The translations under genes and the position numbers were made by a program. The notes below the pieces were generated by a model that searched no databases, was not told the origin of the DNA, and saw only the letters and a list, made by a program, of their open reading frames with translations. From assembly GCA_037783415.1 (NCBI GenBank), contig JAZGTN010000065.1, positions 62,001-126,000 on the forward strand: a stretch of 64,000 bases of DNA, read 5' to 3'. Shown piece by piece: positions 12,273-24,800 of this stretch. Position 1 is the stretch's first letter. Each line of letters begins with the position of its first letter. Origin of the DNA: Leptasterias polaris (lineage: Eukaryota > Echinodermata > Asteroidea > Forcipulatida > Asteriidae).

Positions 12273-12730
12273 CATACACAGCTAGTGCAGATATAAGGCA
12301 GTAACGTGTGAAGCAGAGATTGGTGATTGTAAGCGCATAATCCATGGGTATGCAGAGAAACCTGCTCTTGGCTAAAAAATTGAAGACAATTTCACATAGA
12401 TATATTAATAATGCACTCAAACAAGAAGCTTGGCCCGAACCTTTGCGACACTCTCTACTGAAGCAGATCAATCTGTTTAGCAAATAGCAGAGTACCAGTG
12501 CCACACTATATACATGACCAGGAATTTTGGTTGGTGACCTATTTCTGCTTGGCAAAACTTGCCGGGATTAAGCAGAAACTTTAAGAATAATGGCCGTGGG
12601 TTTTCCAGAAAACTAAAACAATTATATGAATGCTCACTTCTGATGAGCATTGGAGTTACTACTAAACAACAAGTTATTGGAGTTATTACTAAACAACAAG
12701 GCAATAAAATAAAAGTTACAAAAAATTGAT

Positions 12731-12818
12731 TTAAGAGCTTGGATTTGATTTCCTCTTAAGACGTTCTCTCCAGTCACCCTGGATCATCTCGAAATTGGCG
12801 TTCTTTGTCGACAACCCA
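12731..12818 (-). CDS. FNBP4: FNBP4 exon 13, C-terminus
   Basis: It encodes GLSTKNANFEMIQGDWRERL, then KRKSNPSS and stop, matching the NANFE-DWRARLKRRK end of the human protein. The acceptor TTTTTTCAG takes up phase 2 from exon 12. Confidence 0.96.
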
Positions 12819-15800
12819 CTGAAAAAAGAAAGAAACGATAAATACTTTTCTATGAGCTTGAGTAGGAGTACAGAAATAGTACTCAATTTATAAAAAGCAT
12901 TAAACCACAAGGGAAACTGACTGGGTAATTTTTGGGGGTTGAACCAAAAAAACAAAAAACAAAAACAAAACCTGCTTTTTGGAAAAGCAGGGGTCTATCT
13001 ACAAACGTGAAGCTGCGACTACTGAGGGCATCTGTGTTCTCAATCGCTACATATGGATCAGAATCATGGACTATGACACAGAAAGACAAGAAAAGGGTGG
13101 ATGCATTCGAATTGTGGTGCTATCGGAGGCTGCTGAGGATATCGTGGAAAGACAAGAAAACAAACAAATGGGTTTTGCAAAAGATGTGTAAAGAGATGGA
13201 AGTCAGAAAGGGAATTGCATTGAGGAAGATGAGATTCTTTGGACATATGGTTAGAAGAGACGGTTTGGAGAAGACGATAGTACAGGGAAGAATGGAGGGG
13301 AAGAGAAGCAGGGGCAGACCAGCAATGAGATGGACAGATGACATAAAGCGGTGGACCGGATCAGTAGAGACGCCAGTTACCACCATGGCGAATAGCAGAG
13401 ATGGTTGGAGGGCTATAATGAAGGCCACAGCAGCACAATTCCGTGCCAACTGACCAAGAAGAAGAAGAGAACAAAACAATTTTTACTAGAGCGGAATTTA
13501 AACCAACGCCCTCCAGATTAACATGCCACTGTCTACCAACTGAGCTATCTAAGAATGTGAGTATGACTTTGAGTTTGAGTAAAGAAGAAAGCACTCAGGT
13601 ATTTATACAGGTACAAGATTGTTCACGGTGAATTTGAGCACTAGTAACCAAAAAAGAACCCCAAGGGAAACTGACTGGGTAAATGTTTAAATGATTTTGG
13701 GTTGAACAAAGAAAAATTGACTAGAGCGGGATTTGAACCAACGACCTCCGGTTTAACGTGCCGGCGCTCTACCAACTGAGCTATCTAGCCCTATGTTGGC
13801 GGTCTCCCTGGCTACCCTGGCTACACGGCAGTTTGCGGTTGTATGGCTTCTGACTGGCACCCCCCCCCCCAACAAAGATATTGACAACATAGGGCTAGAT
13901 CGCTCAGTTGGTAGAGCGCCGGCACGTTAAACCGGAGGTCGTTGGTTCAAATCCCGCTCTAGTCAATTTTTCTTTGTTCAACCCAAAATCAAAAAAAGAA
14001 CCCACGTACAGCGGTGCGTTCGGGTTGCACAACTGTAACAATACACCAATCCATTAAGCCACGCCCATTTCTCATTGACCAATCACAACCGCGAAATCTG
14101 ATCAGCATTTGAGCCGTTTGGTGATCTTTGCACTAATGGTGATCGGGTTTCGCGGCTGTGATTGGTCAACTCGTAAGGAGGCGGGGCTTAATGGATCGGT
14201 CTATTTGAACCAGAAGGCGTTGTGTTGAAAATGTACGCACGTTCGCTTCTTCAATCATGCTGCTGTTTCAATCTTTTTTTCTGGCAATGTTCTGTCGTCT
14301 GCTTTTAATATTAAAATTGGATAGTTTCCTTACAACTTACATTCACTACATTTGTGAACTAATAGACCCTTCCCATGAAATATGCTAATTACATTCACGC
14401 ATGCGTACAGACCCTGCTGGTTGGCAAACGCCATAGAGTTGTGCACTAAGTAGACGCACAAGCGCGTCTGCGTCACGCCACCATCAGCCCCACACAAAAA
14501 GGGGCAATGTTCCATCATTTTGCCAACCAGCGTAAGTGCGCACGCGTGGTGTGCAATTTAAATATTTCATGGGAAGGGTCTATTCAATTTGGCGTGATTA
14601 ATTATAACACTTTGCTACAACCAATCTGATTTGTTTGAGGTAAGATTATGTTCACGTTGGTATAAATACCCATTGCTTTGTTACTGCTTTTGCACCGTTT
14701 TCCAGAACTGACAACATTTACAATCAGGGAGTTTTTGTGCAGCAATCGGGGAGATATTTAGAATTGCATTCAATATACAGGGATGAGAGTCATTGCTAGC
14801 AAAAAAGTCTTAAACTACATGTTGAATCCAAGTTTTAGGACGTAGGGCCTACATGTATGTTGAAATGATGGCGTTTCTACCTTTTGGTAACCCCTAGGGA
14901 GGGTTTGGAATTCAAAGGGCTTTTAGGAACAGTGTCCTAAGCACTAGTGAAGTAGATCAAAGGGAAGTCTTTCTTTTATGTGGAAAAATGAAAGGCTTTT
15001 TTTATTCACCAGGCTGACATAAAAAGTCTGAATTCAGACAAAAGTCTGACAAATCTCATCCCTGTATATAATAGTGAAAATGTTTACATAATCAGGGAGA
15101 TATTTACATTGTTCATCAGAGCATGGAAAGATTGGTTTATTTTCAGTAGAATCAGGGGGAGCAGGAGAAACTACTTACACAGCCAACTGCTCTCGTTTCC
15201 ATTGTTCAATCCTCTTCTGGGCAACGACGTTCGGGTCGTCTTCCTCATCCTCCTCCTCATTATTAGCGTTTTCCTCTCGTTCAACCTCCTCCTTGATCTG
15301 CTGCCACTTCTGCACCAAGGTTAGTGGTAGTTTGTTCTTCTTACTTGTTGACTTCTTGGTCTTTGGGGTTGAGGTTAAACAAAAGTATCCATAAGGGTCT
15401 AATCTAATCGAAAATTTTAGAATAAGGCTTTATCCGAATTGACGTCTACAGCTACGATTAGAACTGGGTGCTATGAGTGTTATGAAGGAAGTCCTATACT
15501 TCAACGCATGATAAAGCGGCTATCCAGCTGTTGCCTTAGCCAGAGCCACCAATTGGACAAGGTCTAAGCCAATCAGCTTTTTGAACCCCCATCTCTTTAC
15601 AGGGACGGCTTCCGTGAACATTCCTGAGAACAGGTCCCCAATTATTTTAGACAGTAAATTTTACGTCAGCATTTTTTATCTGTCTTACAATCTCTTTGGA
15701 AATTTCTTTTGTACCTTTTCTTTCTTCTTCTTTGTCTTGCCCGTCAGTTGTGCACCTGCCGTTGGAATTCCAGATGATAGTGAGGCACTCTGGGGAGGGG

Positions 15801-18800
15801 CAGCAACTGAAGGAAGAGCACTGTATAACACAGGGGCTGAGTAGTTGGGATCTGCCATGGTTACACTTCCACTGTACAAGAGCTGAGGTTTGCCGATGAC
15901 AGTTGAGCTGGATGACGCAGAGGGTGTGGCGGATGAGGATGGAATGTCGCCCGGCATTCCTTCAGTCATCATCTCAGAGTTGAGGTGATGCATGGGTACG
16001 GGAGGAGGCGTCATCGTCCGGGTGCTATCACAAGCTCCTTCATCCTCCTCCTCAGGGGGTGGCGGAGGGGGAGGGCTGGATGGGAGAGGGGGCAACTCAG
16101 GTCCTGACCCAGATGGGAGTGGAGGGGGTGGGGAGTCGGGTAAGGGTGGAAACAACTCCGTTCCCGGGGGTGGCGGAGGGGGTTTATGGAACGAAGATGG
16201 GAGGGGAGGGTTGGGCTGGGATGGGGCTAGGGATGGAGGAGGCACTGGGTCGGGGAGGGAAGGGGCAGGCAGGGGCGGGGCTGGGGTCTTTGGTGGAGCT
16301 GGAATTGGAGGGATGTATGGAGTGGTGTACTCTATAGCTTGGGGTTGTTCCGAGATTGATGATGAGGCAATGTAGGTACTATAGGCTGTTAAATAATACA
16401 TAATACATAATGACAATCAGCTTAACAAATACTAAGAGACTGTGCAATCTCTCCAGGGTCGAATGTCATGGCTCTGCTTTGCAAAATCTCCACGCTTAAC
16501 ATTTTACCTACATTGTTTTTAACAGGTTAGCAAAGAACCATTTGCCGATGTATACCTCACACTTCTTTTAAAGGTGCTGTATACGTTTGGTAATTGGAGC
16601 CTACTGATTGTGTTAATCCTATAAAAATGTAGGTACATACAATAAAACTAAAAGGTGGTCGCGTTTTTGAGATATCACCGAAAAACCGGAGCGCATATTT
16701 CTATGCAGGAAGAATATTCCCCATAGGAATACACAGTCTGAGAAGCGTTTCTGACAGAAACGCTTCTCAGATTCAAATTTTGGGGAATAAAAATTGATAT
16801 ATTTTTCCATAACCGTAGTACTTCGAAGTGAAATGTTTCTCAAAATTCATTATACTACCCAAAGCTGCTGTACTTCTTACCGAGTACGTTTTTTTTGCCA
16901 TTAATTTTCAGAGTCATTACCAAACGTGTACTGTGCCTTTAAACATTCTTTGCTTACACAGCTAATACAGATTTGGAGCTAACTCAAGCCAAGAATAATG
17001 ACTGTAAACGCAGAATCCTGTGGTACGCATGCAATGCCATGAGTGGCGTGTTGTGGCCAGGCGAATAAGAGCACCGGGCTCAAGCTCAGGTGTTACTGAT
17101 CAGCAGAGTGTGGGTTCAAGTCCGGGTCATGACACTTGTGTCCTTAAACAAGACACTTAACCATTATTGCTGTGTCCTTCGGATGGGATGTAAAGTCGTA
17201 GGTCCATTGTGTTGTGTAATGCAGGTTTTAAAAAATGGTGCTATGTAAAGGAATAGGTCTCATACTTCAAAAAAGTAGCGCCACATACCTTGCGAGAAAA
17301 TACTGACTGTTGAAATGCCTTGAGCGTCACTGAGTGATGGATATGAGCGCTATATAAGAAGCCATTCCAGACAACCAGAAAACACCAGGGTGAACCCTCT
17401 TGATAAGTTTACTGTTTTTATTTACATGGATTACACAACGCACGGTACCTGCGGCTTTACATCCCATCTGAAGAGTGAAGCAATACTGGTTAGGTGCCGT
17501 CCTTTAGGACACAAGTGTCAAGATTGAGACTCAAAGTCAAACCCAAACTCTGCTGTCACACTCAAGTGTCCTTGACCTTGACACAGCCATGACATGCAGC
17601 CTTGGCACACAAATAGTACATTATAGACAGGTATACCACAAACTCAAAACTATATCGACCCCCCACTCCCCAATCTCTTAACCCTTTCAGCCCCAAGTTC
17701 TTTTGACATAAACAACTGCTGGTGCCCATATTGTTTGACCACTCAAGCGTAAAGCTCACTTTCTCACACAACAGGAAGCTTGTGGTCAAAGTTCGATTTT
17801 ACAACCTCTATTATAACCTTGAATATTTCATTTTCGAGCATAATCAGTTATAAAAATTGTCTTACTTATTGAATTTCCTTTCATATCATTCAAAAATCTT
17901 TGAAATCAGCCAATAAATGTCCAAGTTCTTGATCTTTGTTTCCTCAGATGTGTTCTGTAAACCCAAACACTTTTTTGCACACAACCTTATGGCGCTCCAT
18001 AGGTGTTTGGCATTTCGGATCTTTCCACTCCAATTTGAAGTGATTGCAAAATAACAACCCTATTTTATTTTATCGTTATTAGAATAATCCAATCTTTCTC
18101 TTTACAATGATGGTAAGCTTGGGTATGGAGGGTGAACATGGACAAAACTACAGCTTTTTAACAAATGTCTTTTGTGCTCAGGCTTGAGTGCTTTTGTGTG
18201 TGTAGCACATATATTGCAGCACAGGCTGTATACTCCCCAGGGAGCTGAGATGGTTTAAGGAATGAAATAAATGGCCCAGTGACCAGGGGTAACAATGTTA
18301 AGAGGCGCTTTGAGACGCCCTTGGGTGTGATAAAGCGCGATATAAATCGATATTATTATTATCTTTGGCGACTAAAGTCACCATTGGGGCTCAAGCAAGG
18401 TATAGTTCACAGTCGACTTAAGTCGCCCTTGGAGCTGAAAGGGTTCACCATAACCCCAAAACTTGTACCTTGGCTTTGATTTGTATCCTGCACTGCAGGA
18501 ATCAGTGGTGCGGCCAGCACATACTGCCCATGCTCTGTTCCCTCCATCAATGATGCTTGATTGAACAATGACTGCGACTCCGTCTGGGTGTCGGTCGATT
18601 CGGGCGGCTCCTCTCCTTTGCTCCCGTTGAGTGTCACGGCGTCCATTGGAAAGTCCCACTGCGACGTTCCCGTCTGATTGTCCGTGTAGTAATACTGCTT
18701 GTGTTCTCTGTATCGAATCACAAAAGGAAATCCAGAGCGTTAACGCCTGGAAAGGACAGAGATGCTTCTTCGTTCAAAAAATCTTGTGATTTTTTGTTTG

Positions 18801-21800
18801 TAACCTGCTAATTTGTTAGGCAACAGGGAAAGAGAAAAACAAATATCATCACTGAATTTATTTATCACTTCAAATGATAAGAGAGACTTGCAGGTTTTGA
18901 AAATTAAAGTCAAGTCCCAAGACTCAACAGTAGGGGAGTCTGGTGACTTGAGTCTAAGTCACTAACTTTGGTCGTCAACTCTTGAACCAAAGTTTGAAGA
19001 AAAAAAAACGTAAAAACTGTAAGGTACATGTTCATAACACTTTGTACTTCTGCGTGGTGTTTCATTGATTGTTATAACTCTTTGAATTTCTGCGTGGTGT
19101 TTCGCTAACTATTACAGCACTTTGTACTTTTGCGTGGTGTTCCGTTTATTGTTATAACACTTTATAGTTCAGCATGGTGTTCCGTTAATGATTTGTATAG
19201 AAGTCAAACTACCGACCCAATTCACCTGACAACAATAATCTTGGTTGCGCCATTTTGGGAGACAATTTCCCATGTGTCATACAGTGTAGTGCGCATTTGA
19301 AGTGATACTGCATTTACACGTTTACGAGTTGACTCCCACAATGGTGAGCATGACAGCAGTAGTTGCTTGTGACGTTGGTGCAGGGAGGTCAATTGAAAAG
19401 GACAAGTAACACCCGGTTCAGACAGGCGCTCTGGAGTCACGCCGAACTAAATTATTTAATTAAGTACATGAAAAGTTCAGCATCTGAATCAGTTTAGAAC
19501 GACTGGACGTGTTAGAAGTCGAAGTTGTTCGGAACGACTGTGGCCATTTTGGTTTCAGTCGCGATCTTTTCATGCGCCGAACCTAATGCAAATGTTATAG
19601 TTCGCCTGTCTGAAACCACACATTATTTGTGTCGACATAGAGTCGCTCCTAGTCTATTTGGTTCAACGCGACTCTGGATGTTAGATGATTGTGAGGCACT
19701 CTGGGGAGGGGCAGCAACTGAAGGAAGAGCACTGTATAACACAGGGGCTGAGTAGTGTTAGTGTACACCAATCGGAGTGTCGTGGCCGAGTGGTTAAGAG
19801 CACCGAACTCAAGCTCTTGTGTTTCTGTTCAGCAGAGTGTGGGTTCGAGTCCCGGGATCGTGACACTTGTGTCCCTGAGCAAGACACTTAACTATAATTG
19901 CTTCTCTCCACCCAGGGGTAAAATGGGTACCTGTGAGGGCAGAGATTGGTTCTTGTGATTGATTTAGCCTAGTAGCGCATATATTGCAGCACAGGCTGTA
20001 TACTCCCCAGGGAGCTGAGATGGTTTAAGGAATGAAATAAATGGCCCAGTGACCAGGGGTAATAATGAGCGCTTTGAGACGCCCTTGGGTGTGATAAAGC
20101 GCGATATAAATCCACATTATTATTATTATTATTATAATCAATGAGAACAAATTGCATTCCTCCTTCGAACAACATTAAAACGACTAGTTGGAATCCTTCC
20201 CTTTAGGCTTCAATTCACATAATTTTAGGCAGGGCTCGAATTTTACCCTGGATCGCAGGCCCGTGGCCAGTGGTTTTAGTGTCGGGCCATTAAATTTATG
20301 ACCAGACAAGTCCGGCATTCTTGTGTTTTACAATTGAATAACAACACCTCATTGTGTAATATCTTGAACAGAAACAAATTATGTTCAAATGCTGACCTTG
20401 AGGCTGGAAAATACCTTTCAATTCTGTTGAGTAATGAAGTTAACTTAATACCCCAAAAGACAGACGAGATTGATCTTCTCTTACATGTCTTATTAGTGCT
20501 TAATTGTTCAAATAAAAACAGTTAAACTGTATCAGGGCTCAGGATGTTTTTTTCTCATTTTGATTCTGGTCTTGTACAAAATGTTCTGGGGTCGATTTCA
20601 CAAAGCACTAAGATTCATCTTAAGACGAGTTGACAGTATTACCATAGTGATTTGTATTGTGACATCACTCTTTGCTAAGCAACTGCGATGAATTTGCACT
20701 TAAGATCAATCTTAACTCTTTGTGAAATCGAGCCCTGGACCTGTAAAAATCTTGATCTACAAGCCCTGCAGTCTTGTGGATTTTTCTCCGCAAATTGAGC
20801 CCTGTTAGGCCTTTTAACAGTACAAGAGCAGCAGCAATGATTCTAATGCACCTTTGACTGCAGAAATTTAAACCAAGATGTAGAATTTCTATTTGTTTTC
20901 GTATAACAAGTGCGAATAATAATAATAATAACGGCTTCTTATAGACGATGTGACCTCTGACGTCATTTGAAAATCATAACATGATGCGCGCGCATGTCGC
21001 CGGGCAAAACCTTTGTGTACTTGACAGCCAGCTAGAAAGTACATGCAATATTACCATGACTACGCGTCTTTTTGCCCGGCGGAACATGACTTGGACAACA
21101 GACTTGTAAACAGAGGGCGGTTTGAATGTAAACAGAGGTCACATCGTCTATATAGCACGCATATCCGTCACTCAGTGACGCTCAAGGTGCTTCAACAGTC
21201 AGTATTTTCCTGCAAGGTATATATGTGGAGCTACGTTTTTTGAAGAATGAGACCTTTTCCTTTACATAGCACCATGTAGTGGTTTACAAGGTGCTGTGGC
21301 ACAATATGCAGCCAATCAAACCAGGAACACCGGGGCGAACCCCTTCTCTTTTCGATAAGTGCACTGGGTTCTTTTACGTGCATTACACAACACACAGGAC
21401 CAATGGTTTTACGTCCCATCGAAGGACGAAGCAATAATGGTTAAGTGTCTTGCTTAAGGACACAAGTGTCACGATCGGGACTCGAACCCACACTCTGCTG
21501 AGCAGAAACACCAGAGCTTGAGTCCGGTGTTCTTATCCGCTCGGCCACGACACGCCACATTGGCATTTTGTATTACGTAACTACTGTATAGTATAAATAA
21601 CCAAATCCACATTTCAGCTCACTCTCGGTTCAACAGACAACCTATGTTGACTAACGACCGCACCTAAACCAAATGTTTGAATTTGTGATTATAGTGTTTG
21701 TTATTTGTCTACATGAGGTAGAAATAGAATAGCAACTTTCTGACGTAAAAATTGAGGAAGAAAGTTTTTTTTCTTACCAAGGGTGAAATTGCCTTCCCCC

Positions 21801-24800
21801 TTTTCAACGCAGATATAACAAGTAAGCTTTGAGATAGAAATTGTGCAACTTTTTTCGAGGTCATTACCAAAATGATGACCTGAACTTTAACGTCATCTAA
21901 AATTTTCGGTCCTTGAGAAAGAATCCACTGGGGGCGACATGCGAAGCCATTAAAATCTTTTGCAAGAATTAAATTGTAATTTTTCTTGCTAACGACATAG
22001 TACCTGTGTGCTCAGTTCTGTCCGATTTCGCAAAAAACTGGCCACACCAAGATGAAAAAGAAACAACAACAAAACACCAAGTTTACATCCAATATGGCAA
22101 CACCACAATGAATCAAAATGAAAAGATTTACTCAAAATGAAGTTTAAAGAGATTTCACTGACCGGTACTGAATCCACTTGTGTCCGAAGGCGTGGTCTCA
22201 GAGACTTTCTGTTCCGTTGGCCGTCTCCGTATGATGCTCCATTGAACTTCATTCTCACAGTGGGACAGGGGGCTTAGGTTTACTTTGTTTGCGTTTTTTC
22301 AATTAATGAGATTTTTTTCGCCATTTCATGGGTCATTTTGTATAAAGGTTTTACAAACTAACAAGCATCCTGCCCCGGCCCAAATGTAATAAAAATTGAG
22401 TGCACAAACCAAATTTTGTTTAGTAAGAAGACTGAAGTGTATGATTAAACAAAAACAAACAAACAAACAACTAAACGAACAAAGACTAAACAAAATTGAT
22501 TAAGATCTTATAAAGGAGGCCCATACACAGGGTTTGCCGTGAACTTTTTCAGAGACCGGCCAGCAAGACCAGTGAGCTTTTCATTTCACTAGTCTTTTAC
22601 TTACTAATAGACTGTGCAAGTCTCGCGCGCATTCGAACTTCCGGGACCATAGTGGTCCCAACCATATGGAGTTTAACATGGCCGAGATTTTGTTTCGTCA
22701 ATTATTTTAGTTTAACGTAGGTAATGACCTAGAAAATTATACATGTTGTTGGGAATGTAATACTAAGTGATAACAAAATATGAAAGTAAAACCAATTCAA
22801 CAATATAACGAAGAAAACCCAAGAATTAAACTTGACCTTAGCTTCCGGTTATAGCAAAAAAATAAGAGTTTTGTGCTCACCTCCGATCATAAAACTTATG
22901 TAAAAGCTTGTTTCGGATGCGCGATGATAATCGCCAGATGCTGTAATTGCAAAGCAAACCCTTTTCATTGCAGTCTATGGTGTTGAGGCGTCAGCACCCT
23001 CTTTAAACTGCGATACGGGTAAATTTTAAACCCGTTTGACCATCATGAATTCACGTAAGGGGTTTCTAAAAAGTTAACATCAAAAAAGCGTCCTTGTCCC
23101 AGAGTTTTAATTTGTTTTCAATAAAAATTAACACACTTTGGCGTATTTTGTTCAAAAGCTATGACTAATTTCATAAAAAATGTAACGATTTGTTTTTGTT
23201 GTTCAGATTTTGTCATGAGATTTATTTTAAAACAAAGATTTGATTTCAGAAATAAAAATGTTCTTCGTTTGACGTGTTTTCTCGTTCGGATACGCGCGAG
23301 ACTTGCACAGTCTATTATCCATAATTCATATTTCACGTGATTTTTTTCAACACTGAAATAGCCAGCAGGACCACATGGAGTGAATGTTAACTGGTCCTCG
23401 GGTGTCGTAAGTGGCATTTGGCCAGCGGACCACTGTTAACCCTTTCAGCTCCAAGTTATTTTGACATAAACAATCGCTGGCGCCCACATTGTTCTACCAC
23501 TCAAGCGTGAAGCACACATTCTCACACAACAGGAAGCTTGTGTTCAAAGTTTGATTGTACAAACTCTTATTACCTTGAAGATTTCATTTTAGAGCACAAT
23601 AAGAAATACAAGTTGTATTACTTTTTGTTTTTCCATTCATATAATTCAAAAATCATTGCAATCAGCCAATAAATATCCAAGTTCTTGGTGTTTGTTTTTC
23701 CAGTGTGTTCTGTAAACCCAAACACGTTTTTGCACACAACTATATGGCGCTTTGTTAAGATGTTTTGCATTTCGGATCTTTCAACTCCCATTTGAAGTGA
23801 TTGCATAATAGCAACCCTATTTTGTTTTACAATCATTGGAAAGATCCGATCTTTCTGTTTCCAATAAAAGTAAGCTTGGGTGTGGAGGATGAACATAGAA
23901 AAAAATACAGCTTTTTAACAAATGGCCTTTGTGCTCGGGCTCGAGTGCTTTTTTGTGTCTTATCTTGGGCGACTTTAGTCACCATTGGGGCTCAAGCAGG
24001 GTATAGTGCAGTCGACTATAGTCGCCCTTGGGGCTGAAAGGGTTAAGGGAGAAGGGTGATAACAATAAAGGAGACTTTATCTCCTTGAATCACTGGCAAA
24101 CCATTTCATCTAAAAGATTTTGACATCATGGGGAAACACGCTGCGTTCAATGAATATGTATGAGACCTCCTTTAAGACTTCGACATAGATACGAATATTT
24201 AAAGACAGTCACAAACTAGAGCAGGACAGAGAATTACCAGCACAGACAGACAAGAAGAGTCAATAACGGACAACATACAGCACGGACAAAACAAGACAGT
24301 CAAATACAGTCAAATACAGTCAAACAGAGACACTGACTAACAATGACAAACAGACGAAACTGTACAAAAAGAATGTAACACAAGGAGACACAGTGCACTC
24401 GACAAGTTAGACAAAGAAAAGAAAAGCACAGGCAATGTAAAGACAGGAACAGCGACAGCAAAACAAGACAGTCAAACGCAGTCAAACAGAGACACTGACT
24501 GACAATGACAAACAGAAGGAACTGTACACAAAGACACAAGGAGACAAAGTACACTCAACAAGTTAAACAAAAAACAACAAAAAAGAAACTAAACATAAGT
24601 TGTCTTCTCATCTAGCAACCCCCCCCCCCCCCCCCTTCAGAAAATATCTACATAGTTGAGATAAAACGACCTGGTCATTGCCTCTATGCATGCCCCTGTA
24701 CCTACAAATATATTTTTTTGGAACATTCATTATGATTATAGGACCAAGTTTCGTAACTAATTCCTTATATTGGGTTCATAATTTTAGAGTTCCTAATAAT

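Larger units (their letters stand above)
8811..12730. other. Convergent intergenic region between the SH3 gene and FNBP4
   Basis: Holds the 3' flanks of both genes, telomere-like repeats, and the TIR elements at 9338, 10183, 10568, 11222 and 11938. No further gene or clear poly-A signal was identified. Confidence 0.6.

Noticed and set aside
13886..13966. A functional tRNA gene
   Set aside because: The A and B boxes are good but the conserved T33 of the anticodon loop is missing, the stems have mismatches, and the sequence is part of a dispersed inverted repeat.
15992..16375. Long Gly-rich open frames on the plus strand
   Set aside because: They are complements of the C-rich polyproline codons of FNBP4 exon 11, which has homology and splice-phase support.
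24300..24554. Hydrophobic Leu/Cys-rich minus-strand frame resembling membrane segments
   Set aside because: It is the complement of an A-rich two-copy tandem repeat and repeats itself with the DNA period.
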